Assembly: GCA_013538805.1 (NCBI GenBank)
Contig: JABXGR010000006.1
Coordinates: forward strand, 36,195-97,974
Length of the DNA stretch: 61,780 bases
Direction: 5' to 3'
From: Candidatus Nitrosocaldus schleperae
GTDB lineage: Archaea; Thermoproteota; Nitrososphaeria; Nitrososphaerales; Nitrosocaldaceae
Shown here: positions 17,424 to 25,343 of the stretch, in pieces
Numbering within the stretch: position 1 is the stretch's first letter
How the letters are laid out: every line of letters starts with the position of its first letter
Made by a program: the position numbers and the translations under genes
The notes under the pieces: model-generated
Told to the model about the DNA's origin: nothing
Database searches by the model: none
The model's input: the letters and a program-made list of their open reading frames with translations, nothing else

Positions 17424-17538
17424 TGCTCCGGGCGGGACTCTCCCATGCTTTGCATATACTGCATCCATATGCATGATTTGAACCCGCGATCAGCGGCTCG
17501 AGAGGCCGCTATGCTTAACCGGGCTACACCACCGGAGC
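17424..17538 (-). tRNA. tRNA-Glu (CTC anticodon) with a 39-nt intron in the T-arm
   Basis: On the minus strand, acceptor GCTCCGG (17532-17538) pairs perfectly with CCGGAGC (17425-17431), discriminator A at 17424. The D-arm is GTGT/GCAT. The anticodon stem GCGGC/GCCGC encloses CTCTCGA, so the anticodon is CTC (Glu). The T-stem 5' strand GCGGG and loop TTCAAAT are followed not by CCCGC but by 39 extra nt, after which CCCGC and the acceptor continue. Without the insert the tRNA is 76 nt with every stem paired. No CCA is encoded. Confidence 0.9.
17437..17475 (-). other. Non-canonical intron within tRNA-Glu T-arm
   Basis: 39 nt between T60 and C61 of the tRNA (equivalently one base later, because C is repeated). 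Its ends can pair (CATGC near the 5' end with GCATG near the 3' end). Between this helix and the T-stem, UUC can pair with GGA, leaving asymmetric bulges AAAU and GAGU with each splice point after a U. That is compatible with a relaxed bulge-helix-bulge cut by the archaeal splicing endonuclease. The fold was drawn by hand. Confidence 0.75.
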
Positions 17539-17611
17539 ACCACAATCCATTATAGGAATGTGCAATTTAAAACTATCCTAATCGTATAAAAAATCCTTTA
17601 TGTAAGATGGA

Positions 17612-18604
17612 ATGCTTACCTATATGCTAGAGCAGATCGTGAGCAGGTATAAGCAGTACCCTCTAGCGCTTACAGGATGCAGGGCTAGAGCCAAGGATCT
17701 AGCGTATGATGTATGTGAGTACAACATACTACTGCTTGAGGATGCAAGTATCAACAATACGCTACATCATTATGATAGCCCATCTATAGATGAGAGCAAT
17801 GCAAGTAGTACAGGTAAAGGCAAGAATGGATTGGATGGGCATATAGGTAGTAGCATGAGTAATGGTAGTGATGAGTACATCTACATGGATGATGGTAGCA
17901 TAGCAAGGATTCACAGGATCTATAGGGATACCAGGATGGTTGAGAAGGTGATGCTCCTAGATGGTATGATTATACTTAACGATGTTAACAGTAGGCTATC
18001 AATGCTTGAGGCTAAGATGGCAAGGGTATCGAGGAAGGTTAAGATCCTGCATGCAAGATCTCTTATGGCGGATGCGCTCTTCTATGCAAGCAATGCTATA
18101 CATGCTAGGGATGCACTAGAGGCATCGTTCTGGCTTAGATCTGCTGCATGCTCATACATAGAGGCTCACATACTCTCAAGTGGTTACGTGCCTATGCCCT
18201 CGCACATCCTTGCTCAGATGAGAGCGTTGAGCGATATCAATGCAAGTACAATAGCAGAGTGTCTAGGGCTTGAACAAGCAAACAGATCATCAACTGCTAG
18301 AGCAATGAGGGCGCTCATCCATGTACTTGCCTCATTCCACTACAGCAGGTTTGCTATGACTGTTGTAAGGAAGAAACTTGAGTACCTCTCAAGCATGGGT
18401 ATGTACACGGATGCCTGCACATACATATGCTATATATGTAGCAAATTGGTTGAGGGTAAAGGTATAATCATGGGTAGCATAAAGCATCTTCCTGTATATG
18501 ATATGCTCAGCATTGCAATGAACCTGAGCAGTGATCATCTAAGCACATCGAGGCTTGCAGATACCCTACTATCTATATGCAAGGCAAGGCTTAATGCTTA
18601 TTAA
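17612..18604 (+). CDS. Uncharacterised protein, possible nucleotidyltransferase-like N-terminus and helical C-terminus
   Basis: 330 aa. The N-terminal part (TGCRARAKDLAYDVCEYNILLLED, about 21-44) has the spacing of a degenerate nucleotidyltransferase strand-helix-strand (G-C-R ... D ... N/D), and the C-terminal two thirds are helical with LRSAACSYIEAHILSSGYVP (about 192-211), reminiscent of HEPN-like helical bundles. This is a weak resemblance. A Ser/Asn/Gly-rich insert (about 62-90) is of the low-complexity type seen in other proteins of this window. Next gene starts 22 bp after its stop, so they may be co-transcribed. Confidence 0.6.
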   Translation: MLTYMLEQIVSRYKQYPLALTGCRARAKDLAYDVCEYNILLLEDASINNTLHHYDSPSIDESNASSTGKGKNGLDGHIGSSMSNGSDEYIYMDDGSIARIHRIYRDTRMVEKVMLLDGMIILNDVNSRLSMLEAKMARVSRKVKILHARSLMADALFYASNAIHARDALEASFWLRSAACSYIEAHILSSGYVPMPSHILAQMRALSDINASTIAECLGLEQANRSSTARAMRALIHVLASFHYSRFAMTVVRKKLEYLSSMGMYTDACTYICYICSKLVEGKGIIMGSIKHLPVYDMLSIAMNLSSDHLSTSRLADTLLSICKARLNAY

Positions 18605-18625
18605 CATGCTAAATCTAGCATACAC

Positions 18626-19108
18626 ATGAACCTGTTAAGTGTAAGGCTAGAGGCTCCTCCAAATACAAACATGATAGTAGGGCAGGCACACTTCATAAAG
18701 ACTGTAGAGGATATGTATGAGATGCTGGTAAGCAGTAGCCCAACCATAAGGTTTGGTATAGCATTCTGTGAGGCAAGTGGTAAAGCATTGATAAGGTATG
18801 ATGGGAACGATGATATGCTTGTAAGGAAGGCTATAGAGTTTGCTAGCATGGTATCTGCTGGTCATGTATTTGTGCTTCTTATAAGCAATGCATACCCAAT
18901 AAACATACTGAACAGGATTAAGATGATGGATGAGGTTGCATGCATATACTGTGCTACATCAAACCCTGTAGAACTCATCATAGTAGAGACTGAGCAGGGT
19001 AGAGGTGTGCTTGGTGTTGTGGATGGTGTTAAGAGTAAGGGTGTTGAGAGCGATGAGGATAGAAGGGAGAGGTATGAACTACTGCGTAGATTGGGTTACA
19101 AGAGATGA
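18626..19108 (+). CDS. Adenosine-specific kinase (DUF355/COG1839 family)
   Basis: 160 aa, normal length for this archaeal-bacterial family. Landmarks are [29 protein letters not shown] in the first 30 residues (read in two parts), [21 protein letters not shown] (about 41-61), [12 protein letters not shown] (about 88-99) and [20 protein letters not shown] (about 105-124). A Pyrobaculum member phosphorylates adenosine to AMP. With the nucleoside hydrolase and PfkB kinase it points to nucleoside salvage in this region. Residues 130-160 form a charged tail. Confidence 0.88.
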   Translation: MNLLSVRLEAPPNTNMIVGQAHFIKTVEDMYEMLVSSSPTIRFGIAFCEASGKALIRYDGNDDMLVRKAIEFASMVSAGHVFVLLISNAYPINILNRIKMMDEVACIYCATSNPVELIIVETEQGRGVLGVVDGVKSKGVESDEDRRERYELLRRLGYKR

Positions 19109-19152
19109 AAAGATGAGATGCTCTTATTTATATAAAAAATTGGGGTTGTTAT

Positions 19153-19425
19153 TTATCTTGCATTAACACTCTTTACTGCAAATGGTGCAACATTCATGTT
19201 CAAGAACTCCTCTATCCTGAACTTTATATCGCTAGGGCTTAGATCCTCCATGCCTGGTGAGCCAACATCGAATGTTATCCTATTTGCTGCAACATTTATG
19301 TTCGTAACTGTAAGATCTGCATACTGATGCTGTATCTCCTCTATGTATGCCCTTGCTTGATCTACAGATGCAACATTTGATACATCCAATTCTACCCTCA
19401 TCGCCTTGATCGTTGTTGCCATCAC
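19153..19425 (-). CDS. Small conserved-type protein, unknown
   Basis: 90 aa (89 from the second Met). Alternating beta and helix (IKAMRVELDVSNV, DQARAYIEEIQHQYADLTVT, RITFDVGS, DIKFRIEEFLNMNV) suggests a compact ferredoxin-like alpha/beta fold. No family recognised. TATA-like TTATATAA on the minus strand lies about 20 bp upstream of the start. Confidence 0.65.
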   Translation of the reverse strand: MMATTIKAMRVELDVSNVASVDQARAYIEEIQHQYADLTVTNINVAANRITFDVGSPGMEDLSPSDIKFRIEEFLNMNVAPFAVKSVNAR

Positions 19426-19472
19426 AATTCAATCAGTTTGAAATTATATAAACTTTTTAGTTTTAGTTCAAA

Positions 19473-19688
19473 TCATTCCTGAACTTCAAGACCCCAGAGC
19501 TTGATCAACTGCTTATCAAACTCCTGCATCTGAGCATCAGATAAAGGATCTCCACAGTTCTTATGGTATGCTACACTTCTCATCCCATCAAGCTTGAACT
19601 CAACCTCGTAGAAGTGTACCTTTGGGCATCTGCACATATTGAGGCTAGAGGCTAAAGGTAAATATAAAGTCTTTCCTAACTTATCCAA
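19473..19688 (-). CDS. Small Cys-containing protein, unknown
   Basis: 71 aa. The conserved-looking part begins at MCRCPKVHFYEVEFKL (Met18), and Cys at 19, 21 and 45 with His 25 and His 42 could bind a metal. The first 17 residues are hydrophobic and may not be translated if the internal Met is the start. No family recognised. Confidence 0.5.
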   Translation of the reverse strand: MDKLGKTLYLPLASSLNMCRCPKVHFYEVEFKLDGMRSVAYHKNCGDPLSDAQMQEFDKQLIKLWGLEVQE

Positions 19689-19822
19689 TACTCTTGGAGT
19701 TGATGGCTAGTAGGTAGAGTAAGTAATTTCAATTTCTACATTAAATAGGATGATGTTGCTTGTTTAATAGTCTTACCTAAATACGTGTAGAAGATTTATA
19801 AACAATCATGTGTTGATAAACA

Positions 19823-20989
19823 ATGATGAAGAGAAGAGTATCATTGCATCTAACAACAATGGCAGCGGTACTGGTAGCAGCAGCATTATCCATCTCAAGC
19901 CTTGTGGATGTTCATGCCCAGTCAACATGGTACCCTGGTAAGGGTGCAGAACTTGGTACATACTTCGTATACACTATAAGGGATTTGGAGTATGAAAGTG
20001 CTAGAGAGTTGGAGGTTGCGATATGGCTAGGCTCAAGGGATGATCAAGGTAATTGGATAGCAGATGTGAGCGTTAATGATGCTGGCATTGTAAGCAATGG
20101 CAAGATGGTCCTATCGAGTATAAATATGCAGCCACAGAGTGCAGATCCATCAGTTAGCAAGTATAGAGCAATAATACAGAGGACTCTTACATGGCTTGGT
20201 GACTTTGCAAACAGTAGTGATCCAAAGTCACTAGCACCATCAGCCTGGGGAAGGCTTGCAATAACTGGAGGAGTGCCAGTTGGTGTTGGTGCCCCTGTTG
20301 CTCTACAGGTTACCAACGAGCAGATAACTGCAGCAAATACAACATGGAACACTACTATAGTAGGCTTTAGGTATGCTAAGGATAGCAAGATATGGGTTGC
20401 AGAGAACTTCCCATTGCCTATAAAGGCTGAGGTATATGCATTCAGGACTGAAGAGCCTATACCAGTGCAATACTCATTCGAGTTGAAGAGGTTTGGGAGG
20501 AGTGATAAGCCAATAGAGTTAACACCTGGGGTTGTTGAGATACCAAAGCCACCATTAGAGAAGTTTGGTAGCACTGGCAATGTATACGTGCTGCTCTACT
20601 GGGGTCCTCAGACCATAATGCCTGGGCAGGATGTGCAGATAGCAGCCCAACTATACGATGCAGGGAAGAGACCATTGAGGGAGACAGAGCGATACACTAT
20701 AGAGATATTCGATGGGGATAAGAGCATATTAAAGCAGGAGTTGAGCAACAACCTCCAACCTGTAACTGTTAGGTTTGAGAGTGAAGGTGTGAAGAAGGTT
20801 GTTGTTAGTTATATAGTGCCATTCAGAACTGGAGAGGGGGAGACTAGACTGATAGACAGGACTGAGTTCAACATAGTTGTTGTGCCAGAGTTCCCTGTAG
20901 CCATAATGGTTATATTAGCATCAATAATGGCAGTTACGATAGTAGTGGCAAGAGGTAGACTAGGCTCTATAATGCATAGACAGTTCTGA
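19823..20989 (+). CDS. Secreted protein with PEFP C-terminal sorting tail
   Basis: 388 aa. Signal peptide at 1-33 (RR then TTMAAVLVAAALSISSL, likely cleaved after VHAQ). The extracellular part is beta-rich, with an Ig-like region at about 250-345 (VYVLLYWGPQTIMPGQDVQI, AAQLYDAGKRPL) that often mediates surface-layer contacts. The end, VVVPEFPVAIMVILASIMAV followed by a TM segment and RGR/HRQ, is the archaeal PEF/PEFG-type sorting signal processed by archaeosortases. The first half (30-240) has no recognised domain. TATA-like TTTATAAAC at about 19796 supports the start. Confidence 0.8.
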   Translation: MMKRRVSLHLTTMAAVLVAAALSISSLVDVHAQSTWYPGKGAELGTYFVYTIRDLEYESARELEVAIWLGSRDDQGNWIADVSVNDAGIVSNGKMVLSSINMQPQSADPSVSKYRAIIQRTLTWLGDFANSSDPKSLAPSAWGRLAITGGVPVGVGAPVALQVTNEQITAANTTWNTTIVGFRYAKDSKIWVAENFPLPIKAEVYAFRTEEPIPVQYSFELKRFGRSDKPIELTPGVVEIPKPPLEKFGSTGNVYVLLYWGPQTIMPGQDVQIAAQLYDAGKRPLRETERYTIEIFDGDKSILKQELSNNLQPVTVRFESEGVKKVVVSYIVPFRTGEGETRLIDRTEFNIVVVPEFPVAIMVILASIMAVTIVVARGRLGSIMHRQF

Positions 20990-21064
20990 TTCTGAGACCC
21001 TATAATCATCTCTTTTTATTATATCAATGAAAGAGTTAATACATAACATCCACATCTCTACTTT

Positions 21065-21691
21065 ATGTACCATTCAAGCAGGGAGAGCGTTGATGAGTAC
21101 AAGGTTACATGCATAGAGTTCATAAGGGATATCAGCAGGGATTACAAGGACTGGGTTAACAGATACGATCTGGATGAGGAGGAGAGGGGATGGAGGCTTG
21201 AGATGATAGATAATGTTGTGAAGGTAACTAGTGTATGGATAGCAAGGTATGGCAATACCATAAGGAAGATAGATGTGATCAAGGATGATGGGATAAACAA
21301 GATGGCAGAGTTCACCGCAGGTTACCCATTCGAGTTCCAGGTTTATGTTGATGGCCAGTTGAGGTATGCTGAGCATAAGGCAGGGATCATAGAGTTGGAG
21401 GTTAAGGCAAGGGCAAGGGAGGAGGGTAGGAGTGTAGGCATAACCATGTACAATAGGAGGATGAATGAGACCTTCCAACTTCTATCAGCAACTGAGGTTA
21501 GTGATGCGGTAAGTGTTTTAGGCTATGATGGTTCGTTGATGAATGCTATAGATGCTAAAGTTATGCTTGATGCTAGAAGGTGTAGGGAATCAGATATAAT
21601 ATCGATAACGATTGTTGTGGGAGAGTATGATGCTATGACTGGTTTAGAGTTGGATAAGAGAGGGGTTACAACTCTTATAAGGATAGTTTGA
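21065..21691 (+). CDS. Uncharacterised cytosolic protein
   Basis: 208 aa, charged, no signal or membrane segment. Starts with a helix-rich part (EYKVTCIEFIRDISRDYKDW, then DEEERGWRLEMIDN), followed by beta-rich sequence (VTSVWIARYGNTIRKIDVI; FEFQVYVDGQLRYAEHKAGI). No family recognised. Separate transcription unit from its neighbours. Confidence 0.65.
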   Translation: MYHSSRESVDEYKVTCIEFIRDISRDYKDWVNRYDLDEEERGWRLEMIDNVVKVTSVWIARYGNTIRKIDVIKDDGINKMAEFTAGYPFEFQVYVDGQLRYAEHKAGIIELEVKARAREEGRSVGITMYNRRMNETFQLLSATEVSDAVSVLGYDGSLMNAIDAKVMLDARRCRESDIISITIVVGEYDAMTGLELDKRGVTTLIRIV

Positions 21692-21863
21692 AGATGTAAT
21701 TAATGCTGTATATGCTTGCTTGATGATGTTGTACTGACTAATTGTTGGTTGGTTGACCAATTGATGAACCTGCACATATAAGTAAATGATCTATTTAGAT
21801 ATGCAAGTACAGAACAAATACAGAATAATGTACTCAAATTTAGAATGAGATCTACAACATTAT

Positions 21864-22766
21864 TTATGGCTTGTACATGTATACCTTGTATAGTTCACCA
21901 TTATCCTCATCAGTATAACCCCACTTACTTATATCAAGGCTTAATTGCTTGAACCTATCCTGCATGTTTGGATGCAATACATTGTATACGTTATGGCTTA
22001 TAACTATTGAGTTACTCTCTGCCAACGCATGTATCTTTGCAGCCATGCTTATCCCATACCCAACTATATCTACATCCATACTCTTATCACTCCCATACTG
22101 GATCACAGAGTGCTCCCCAACATCCATGCTAACCTTCATTGCAAGTTCAGGGTAATCATACTGGAGGAGTACAGGGTTTATCCCCTGCCTTAGCACCTCT
22201 ATCATTGCTATTGCACAGTTCACAGCATCATCTGCAGCAAGAAGTAGGTTATGCATTGCAGGGAAGTATGCTATAACAGCATCCCCAACATACTTGAGCA
22301 CTAGACCATTGAAGTTCAATGCTATGAACGACATCTCTTGTGTAAATGCTTGCATTATTACTGCTAACCTCTCTACAGGGAGCATCCTACTTAGCCTTGT
22401 AGAACCTACCATATCAGCGTATAGCACAACTAGTTTTACCTTTGAGTTGAGATGCCGCTTGAGGAACTCCTCTGATGATCTTGTCAATGCTTGGAAGTGC
22501 ATGCCTCTCTTCAATGCCTTCCACATCCTTGCCTGTACTTCTGCTATGTATGTCTGGGTATCAACAACCCTAGTTGATGAGAGCTCCCCAATTATAATAT
22601 CTATTATATCATCCTGCACTATCTTTCCTTCTCCTTTTACTTCTCTTCCCACTACTATTTCTTTACCATTACCGTTGTTGCTGTTGCTCATCATGCTATC
22701 ATCATAACCCCCTCTCTCCATCATCATTAGAATAGTAAATCTTTTATATAATGTATTGTAGTACAT
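21864..22766 (-). CDS. Class III nucleotide cyclase-like protein
   Basis: 300 aa. The first ~75 residues are a low-complexity and helical N-terminus (the real start may be an inner Met, e.g. MMERGG). The cyclase homology domain spans about 112-285. Metal-binding Asp residues are present in VVLYADMVGSTRLSR (D118) and LKYVGDAVIAYF (D162). The region that normally reads VNxAxR reads ISMAAKI, so the transition-state Asn and Arg are Ser and Lys. A paralog at 53991 has the same changes. Cyclase activity is therefore uncertain; a different NTP reaction or ligand sensing is possible. Confidence 0.8.
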   Translation of the reverse strand: MYYNTLYKRFTILMMMERGGYDDSMMSNSNNGNGKEIVVGREVKGEGKIVQDDIIDIIIGELSSTRVVDTQTYIAEVQARMWKALKRGMHFQALTRSSEEFLKRHLNSKVKLVVLYADMVGSTRLSRMLPVERLAVIMQAFTQEMSFIALNFNGLVLKYVGDAVIAYFPAMHNLLLAADDAVNCAIAMIEVLRQGINPVLLQYDYPELAMKVSMDVGEHSVIQYGSDKSMDVDIVGYGISMAAKIHALAESNSIVISHNVYNVLHPNMQDRFKQLSLDISKWGYTDEDNGELYKVYMYKP

Positions 22767-22836
22767 ACATCTTAATATTAACAGTTAATGCTATAGATAA
22801 CCTGAACAATTGAAACATTAACTACAATAGTTAGCA

Positions 22837-23772
22837 TCACATATATATTTCTCTTGTGAGTTGCACAACCTTCTCTGCTATTATGCTTGCTGCTAATGCC
22901 TGTGCCTCCCTCGTCTGTGCACCTATATGAGGTGTGCATACAACATTTGGAAGGCTTATCAATTCCATGTTTGTTGGAGGTTCAACCTCATACACATCAA
23001 GTGCTGCACCTGCTATCCTCCCTTCCTTAAGGGCAGTAAGCAGTGCTTGCTCATCTATAACTGCTCCCCTTGAGGTGTTTATTATGTATGCTGAACTCTT
23101 CATCATAGCTAGTTTAGAGGCATCTATCATATGCCTAGTACTATCATTCAATGGTACATGCAATGTAACAAAGTCTGCACTCTTGAGCAAGGTATCAAGA
23201 TCTGCAGTTATAATGCCTAGTTCTCTAACCAAGATTGGATCTATCTTAACAACATCGTAAGCAACTATGTTCATGCCAAGTGCTCTTGCAAGCCTAGCAA
23301 CCCTAGTACCTATCTTGCCCATGCCTACTATGCCTAGGTACTTGCCCTTCAACTCTATGCCCATCAACTCATTCTTTATCCACTTGCCCTGCTTCATTGC
23401 AGCATCAGCCTTTGCTATACCCCTTGCCAAGCATATCATAAGCCCTATAACAAGTTCTGCAACTGCAGTCATCGCTGCCTCTTCAGCATTAACAACCCTT
23501 ATGCCTTTGCCCTTAGCATACTCAACATCTATGTTGTCTAACCCAACTCCAACCCTTGCTATTATCTTGAGGTTATGAGCAGCATCTATCACATCCTTCC
23601 TAACCTTTGTTCTACTCCTCACAACCAGGATGTTGTAATCCTTTATTGCAGCAAGTAACTCCTCATGCTTTATATTAGGCCTATAATCTACATGGAGCCC
23701 ATTCCTCCTCATCACCTCTACTCCATTGCTATCTATTGCATCAGATACAAGTACCTTGATCGTTCCTTGCAT
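22837..23772 (-). CDS. serA: D-3-phosphoglycerate dehydrogenase (short form)
   Basis: 311 aa, a 2-hydroxyacid dehydrogenase without the C-terminal regulatory ACT domain. NAD-binding GIVGMGKIGTRVARLARALG is at about 148-167. Catalytic Arg lies in INTSRGAVID (about 231-240), and the His is in TPHIGAQTREAQ (about 285-296). VRSRTKVRKDVIDAA and GVGLDNIDVEYAK are typical of SerA over other members. It would start serine synthesis from 3-phosphoglycerate. Some related dehydrogenases use glyoxylate or hydroxypyruvate, so substrate is probable and not certain. Confidence 0.88.
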   Translation of the reverse strand: MQGTIKVLVSDAIDSNGVEVMRRNGLHVDYRPNIKHEELLAAIKDYNILVVRSRTKVRKDVIDAAHNLKIIARVGVGLDNIDVEYAKGKGIRVVNAEEAAMTAVAELVIGLMICLARGIAKADAAMKQGKWIKNELMGIELKGKYLGIVGMGKIGTRVARLARALGMNIVAYDVVKIDPILVRELGIITADLDTLLKSADFVTLHVPLNDSTRHMIDASKLAMMKSSAYIINTSRGAVIDEQALLTALKEGRIAGAALDVYEVEPPTNMELISLPNVVCTPHIGAQTREAQALAASIIAEKVVQLTREIYM

Positions 23773-23852
23773 ACTACTACTCTAGATGATGGCTAAATTA
23801 ACCTATCTCCTGCCCATATACGGTTAAATACTCCTGCTCAGTATCATCCTGT

Positions 23853-24260
23853 ATGGTAAACTACATAATGCGTATAGCAAATAATGATGAGTTTGAGGCA
23901 AGTGTATTCAGTAGGAGGGCATACTACACATCTATGAGAAGGAGGTGGGAGAAGGGTATGAAGATACTCCTTGCAAGGAAGATAGAAGGCAAAGGGGATG
24001 CGTTCATAGGCTATGCCATAGTTGATAGAGCATTGAGTGTTGATGAGTTGAGCATAGAAGAGAGGGAGATGTGTATAAGGAATGGGTGGAGTACAAAGGT
24101 TCTCTTCAGCAGGCTTATAAGGTTACAGCCTCCAATACTCATCAAGGATACACCTGTGGGTAGATGGCCTCAAAAGGGTGCACTGCTACATGGCGCACCT
24201 ATAAGTGATGGGGATCTTAACACCATTATAGAATTTGCTAGTATTAAGATAAATTACTGA
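23853..24260 (+). CDS. Uncharacterised protein, possibly PUA-like (DUF365-type)
   Basis: 135 aa. Contains FSRRAYYTSMRRRWEKGMK, ILLARKIEGKGDAFIGYAIV and PILIKDTPVGRWPQKGALLH; the central strand-rich segment with GxGDAFIGYAIVD resembles the PUA/ASCH-like barrel of archaeal DUF365 proteins. That family assignment is tentative. Such folds bind RNA or modified bases. Promoter and start look normal; an inner ATG (MRIANN) is also possible. Confidence 0.6.
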   Translation: MVNYIMRIANNDEFEASVFSRRAYYTSMRRRWEKGMKILLARKIEGKGDAFIGYAIVDRALSVDELSIEEREMCIRNGWSTKVLFSRLIRLQPPILIKDTPVGRWPQKGALLHGAPISDGDLNTIIEFASIKINY

Positions 24261-24353
24261 GGACAATGCTTGATCATTCATATTAAAGATAGGTTATATT
24301 GGGGTAGGTAAGATAGTGTAGGAAGCAGTATCCATGTCATTAATTCCTACCTA

Positions 24354-25211
24354 CTATCTGTATCTTAGAACCAGGAGAGCAATCGATGAGATGAGAAGTA
24401 GCACAGTACCAAGTATAGACTCTGGCACAACATGAAATGATACCCAGAATGTCTGCCAGAACTCTCCAGCATCCAATACAACACCCCCACCTGGATGATA
24501 TGTACCATTGGTAAAGTCGCAGTAGATAGTGTATGAGCCCATGATGTTGGTATCTGCTGGAGGATACCCTACAAAGTCATCTGGGAACCTTACAACTATA
24601 TGGTTATCAGCAACACCATTACCATCCACATCCCCACTTATGAACTCTCCACTCTTAAAGTAAGTCCTACCATCTGGGGTCTTCACAATTATTATACCAT
24701 TCACAGTAGTAGTGTATGTAGGCTCACTGAAGCATACTATATCTATGCTGCTAGCAGGGGGTATGCTCTCAGGCATGATCAACCCTTGCCTAAACATTAC
24801 GTTGCTATCAGCATATATTGTCTGCCAGAACTCTGCAGTTATGCTGTTGTATAAACCTTCCTCATCTCTATCATACCCACTCCACATCTTGCAGAGTACG
24901 GTAAAGTTCGCTCTCTGATTAGTATTGAAGTCATCTGGGAACCTTACAGTAGCACTATCATCCATCACCCCATTTGAGTTGAAGTCTCCAACATTGAAGA
25001 TTAGAGGCTTAGAATATGGTTTATCAGCAATTATAGTTATATCTCCATTAACTCCTGCAGGATGTGCTGGCTCGCTTAGGCATGTCACATCGTAAGAGTT
25101 GCCAACCTGTGTTATAACTATCCCTTGCTCAAATACCTTCTGTGCATATGCAGAACCTATAGATGCTAATAGTACAGTATATACACTCACTATATATATT
25201 AGAGCTTTCAT
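24354..25211 (-). CDS. Secreted Ca-loop protein with VPESILG C-terminal sorting tail
   Basis: 285 aa. Signal peptide 1-23 (SVYTVLLASIGSAYAQ). Two tandem repeats of about 115 residues, each starting F(E/R)QGxxI, carrying a Ca-binding type loop (GDFNSNGVMDD near 73; GDVDGNGVADN near 194), then VRFPDDF, and ending EFWQT. The C-terminus, FHVVPESILG followed by a hydrophobic stretch and RYR, is a tripartite sorting signal. The protein at 52808 ends almost the same way (FNVVPESILG), so both are likely handled by the same archaeosortase. The function of the extracellular repeats is unknown. Confidence 0.8.
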   Translation of the reverse strand: MKALIYIVSVYTVLLASIGSAYAQKVFEQGIVITQVGNSYDVTCLSEPAHPAGVNGDITIIADKPYSKPLIFNVGDFNSNGVMDDSATVRFPDDFNTNQRANFTVLCKMWSGYDRDEEGLYNSITAEFWQTIYADSNVMFRQGLIMPESIPPASSIDIVCFSEPTYTTTVNGIIIVKTPDGRTYFKSGEFISGDVDGNGVADNHIVVRFPDDFVGYPPADTNIMGSYTIYCDFTNGTYHPGGGVVLDAGEFWQTFWVSFHVVPESILGTVLLLISSIALLVLRYR

Positions 25212-25343
25212 AATGTTGGGTTGATTTTCTTACATAAAAATATTTCCTTTCTCTTCTATAATGAAAATTATATAACAGAAATTATAGAATATGTGTTACA
25301 TGGATGAACCACGTTAGCATAATTGTTATTAAAGGCTTGTATC

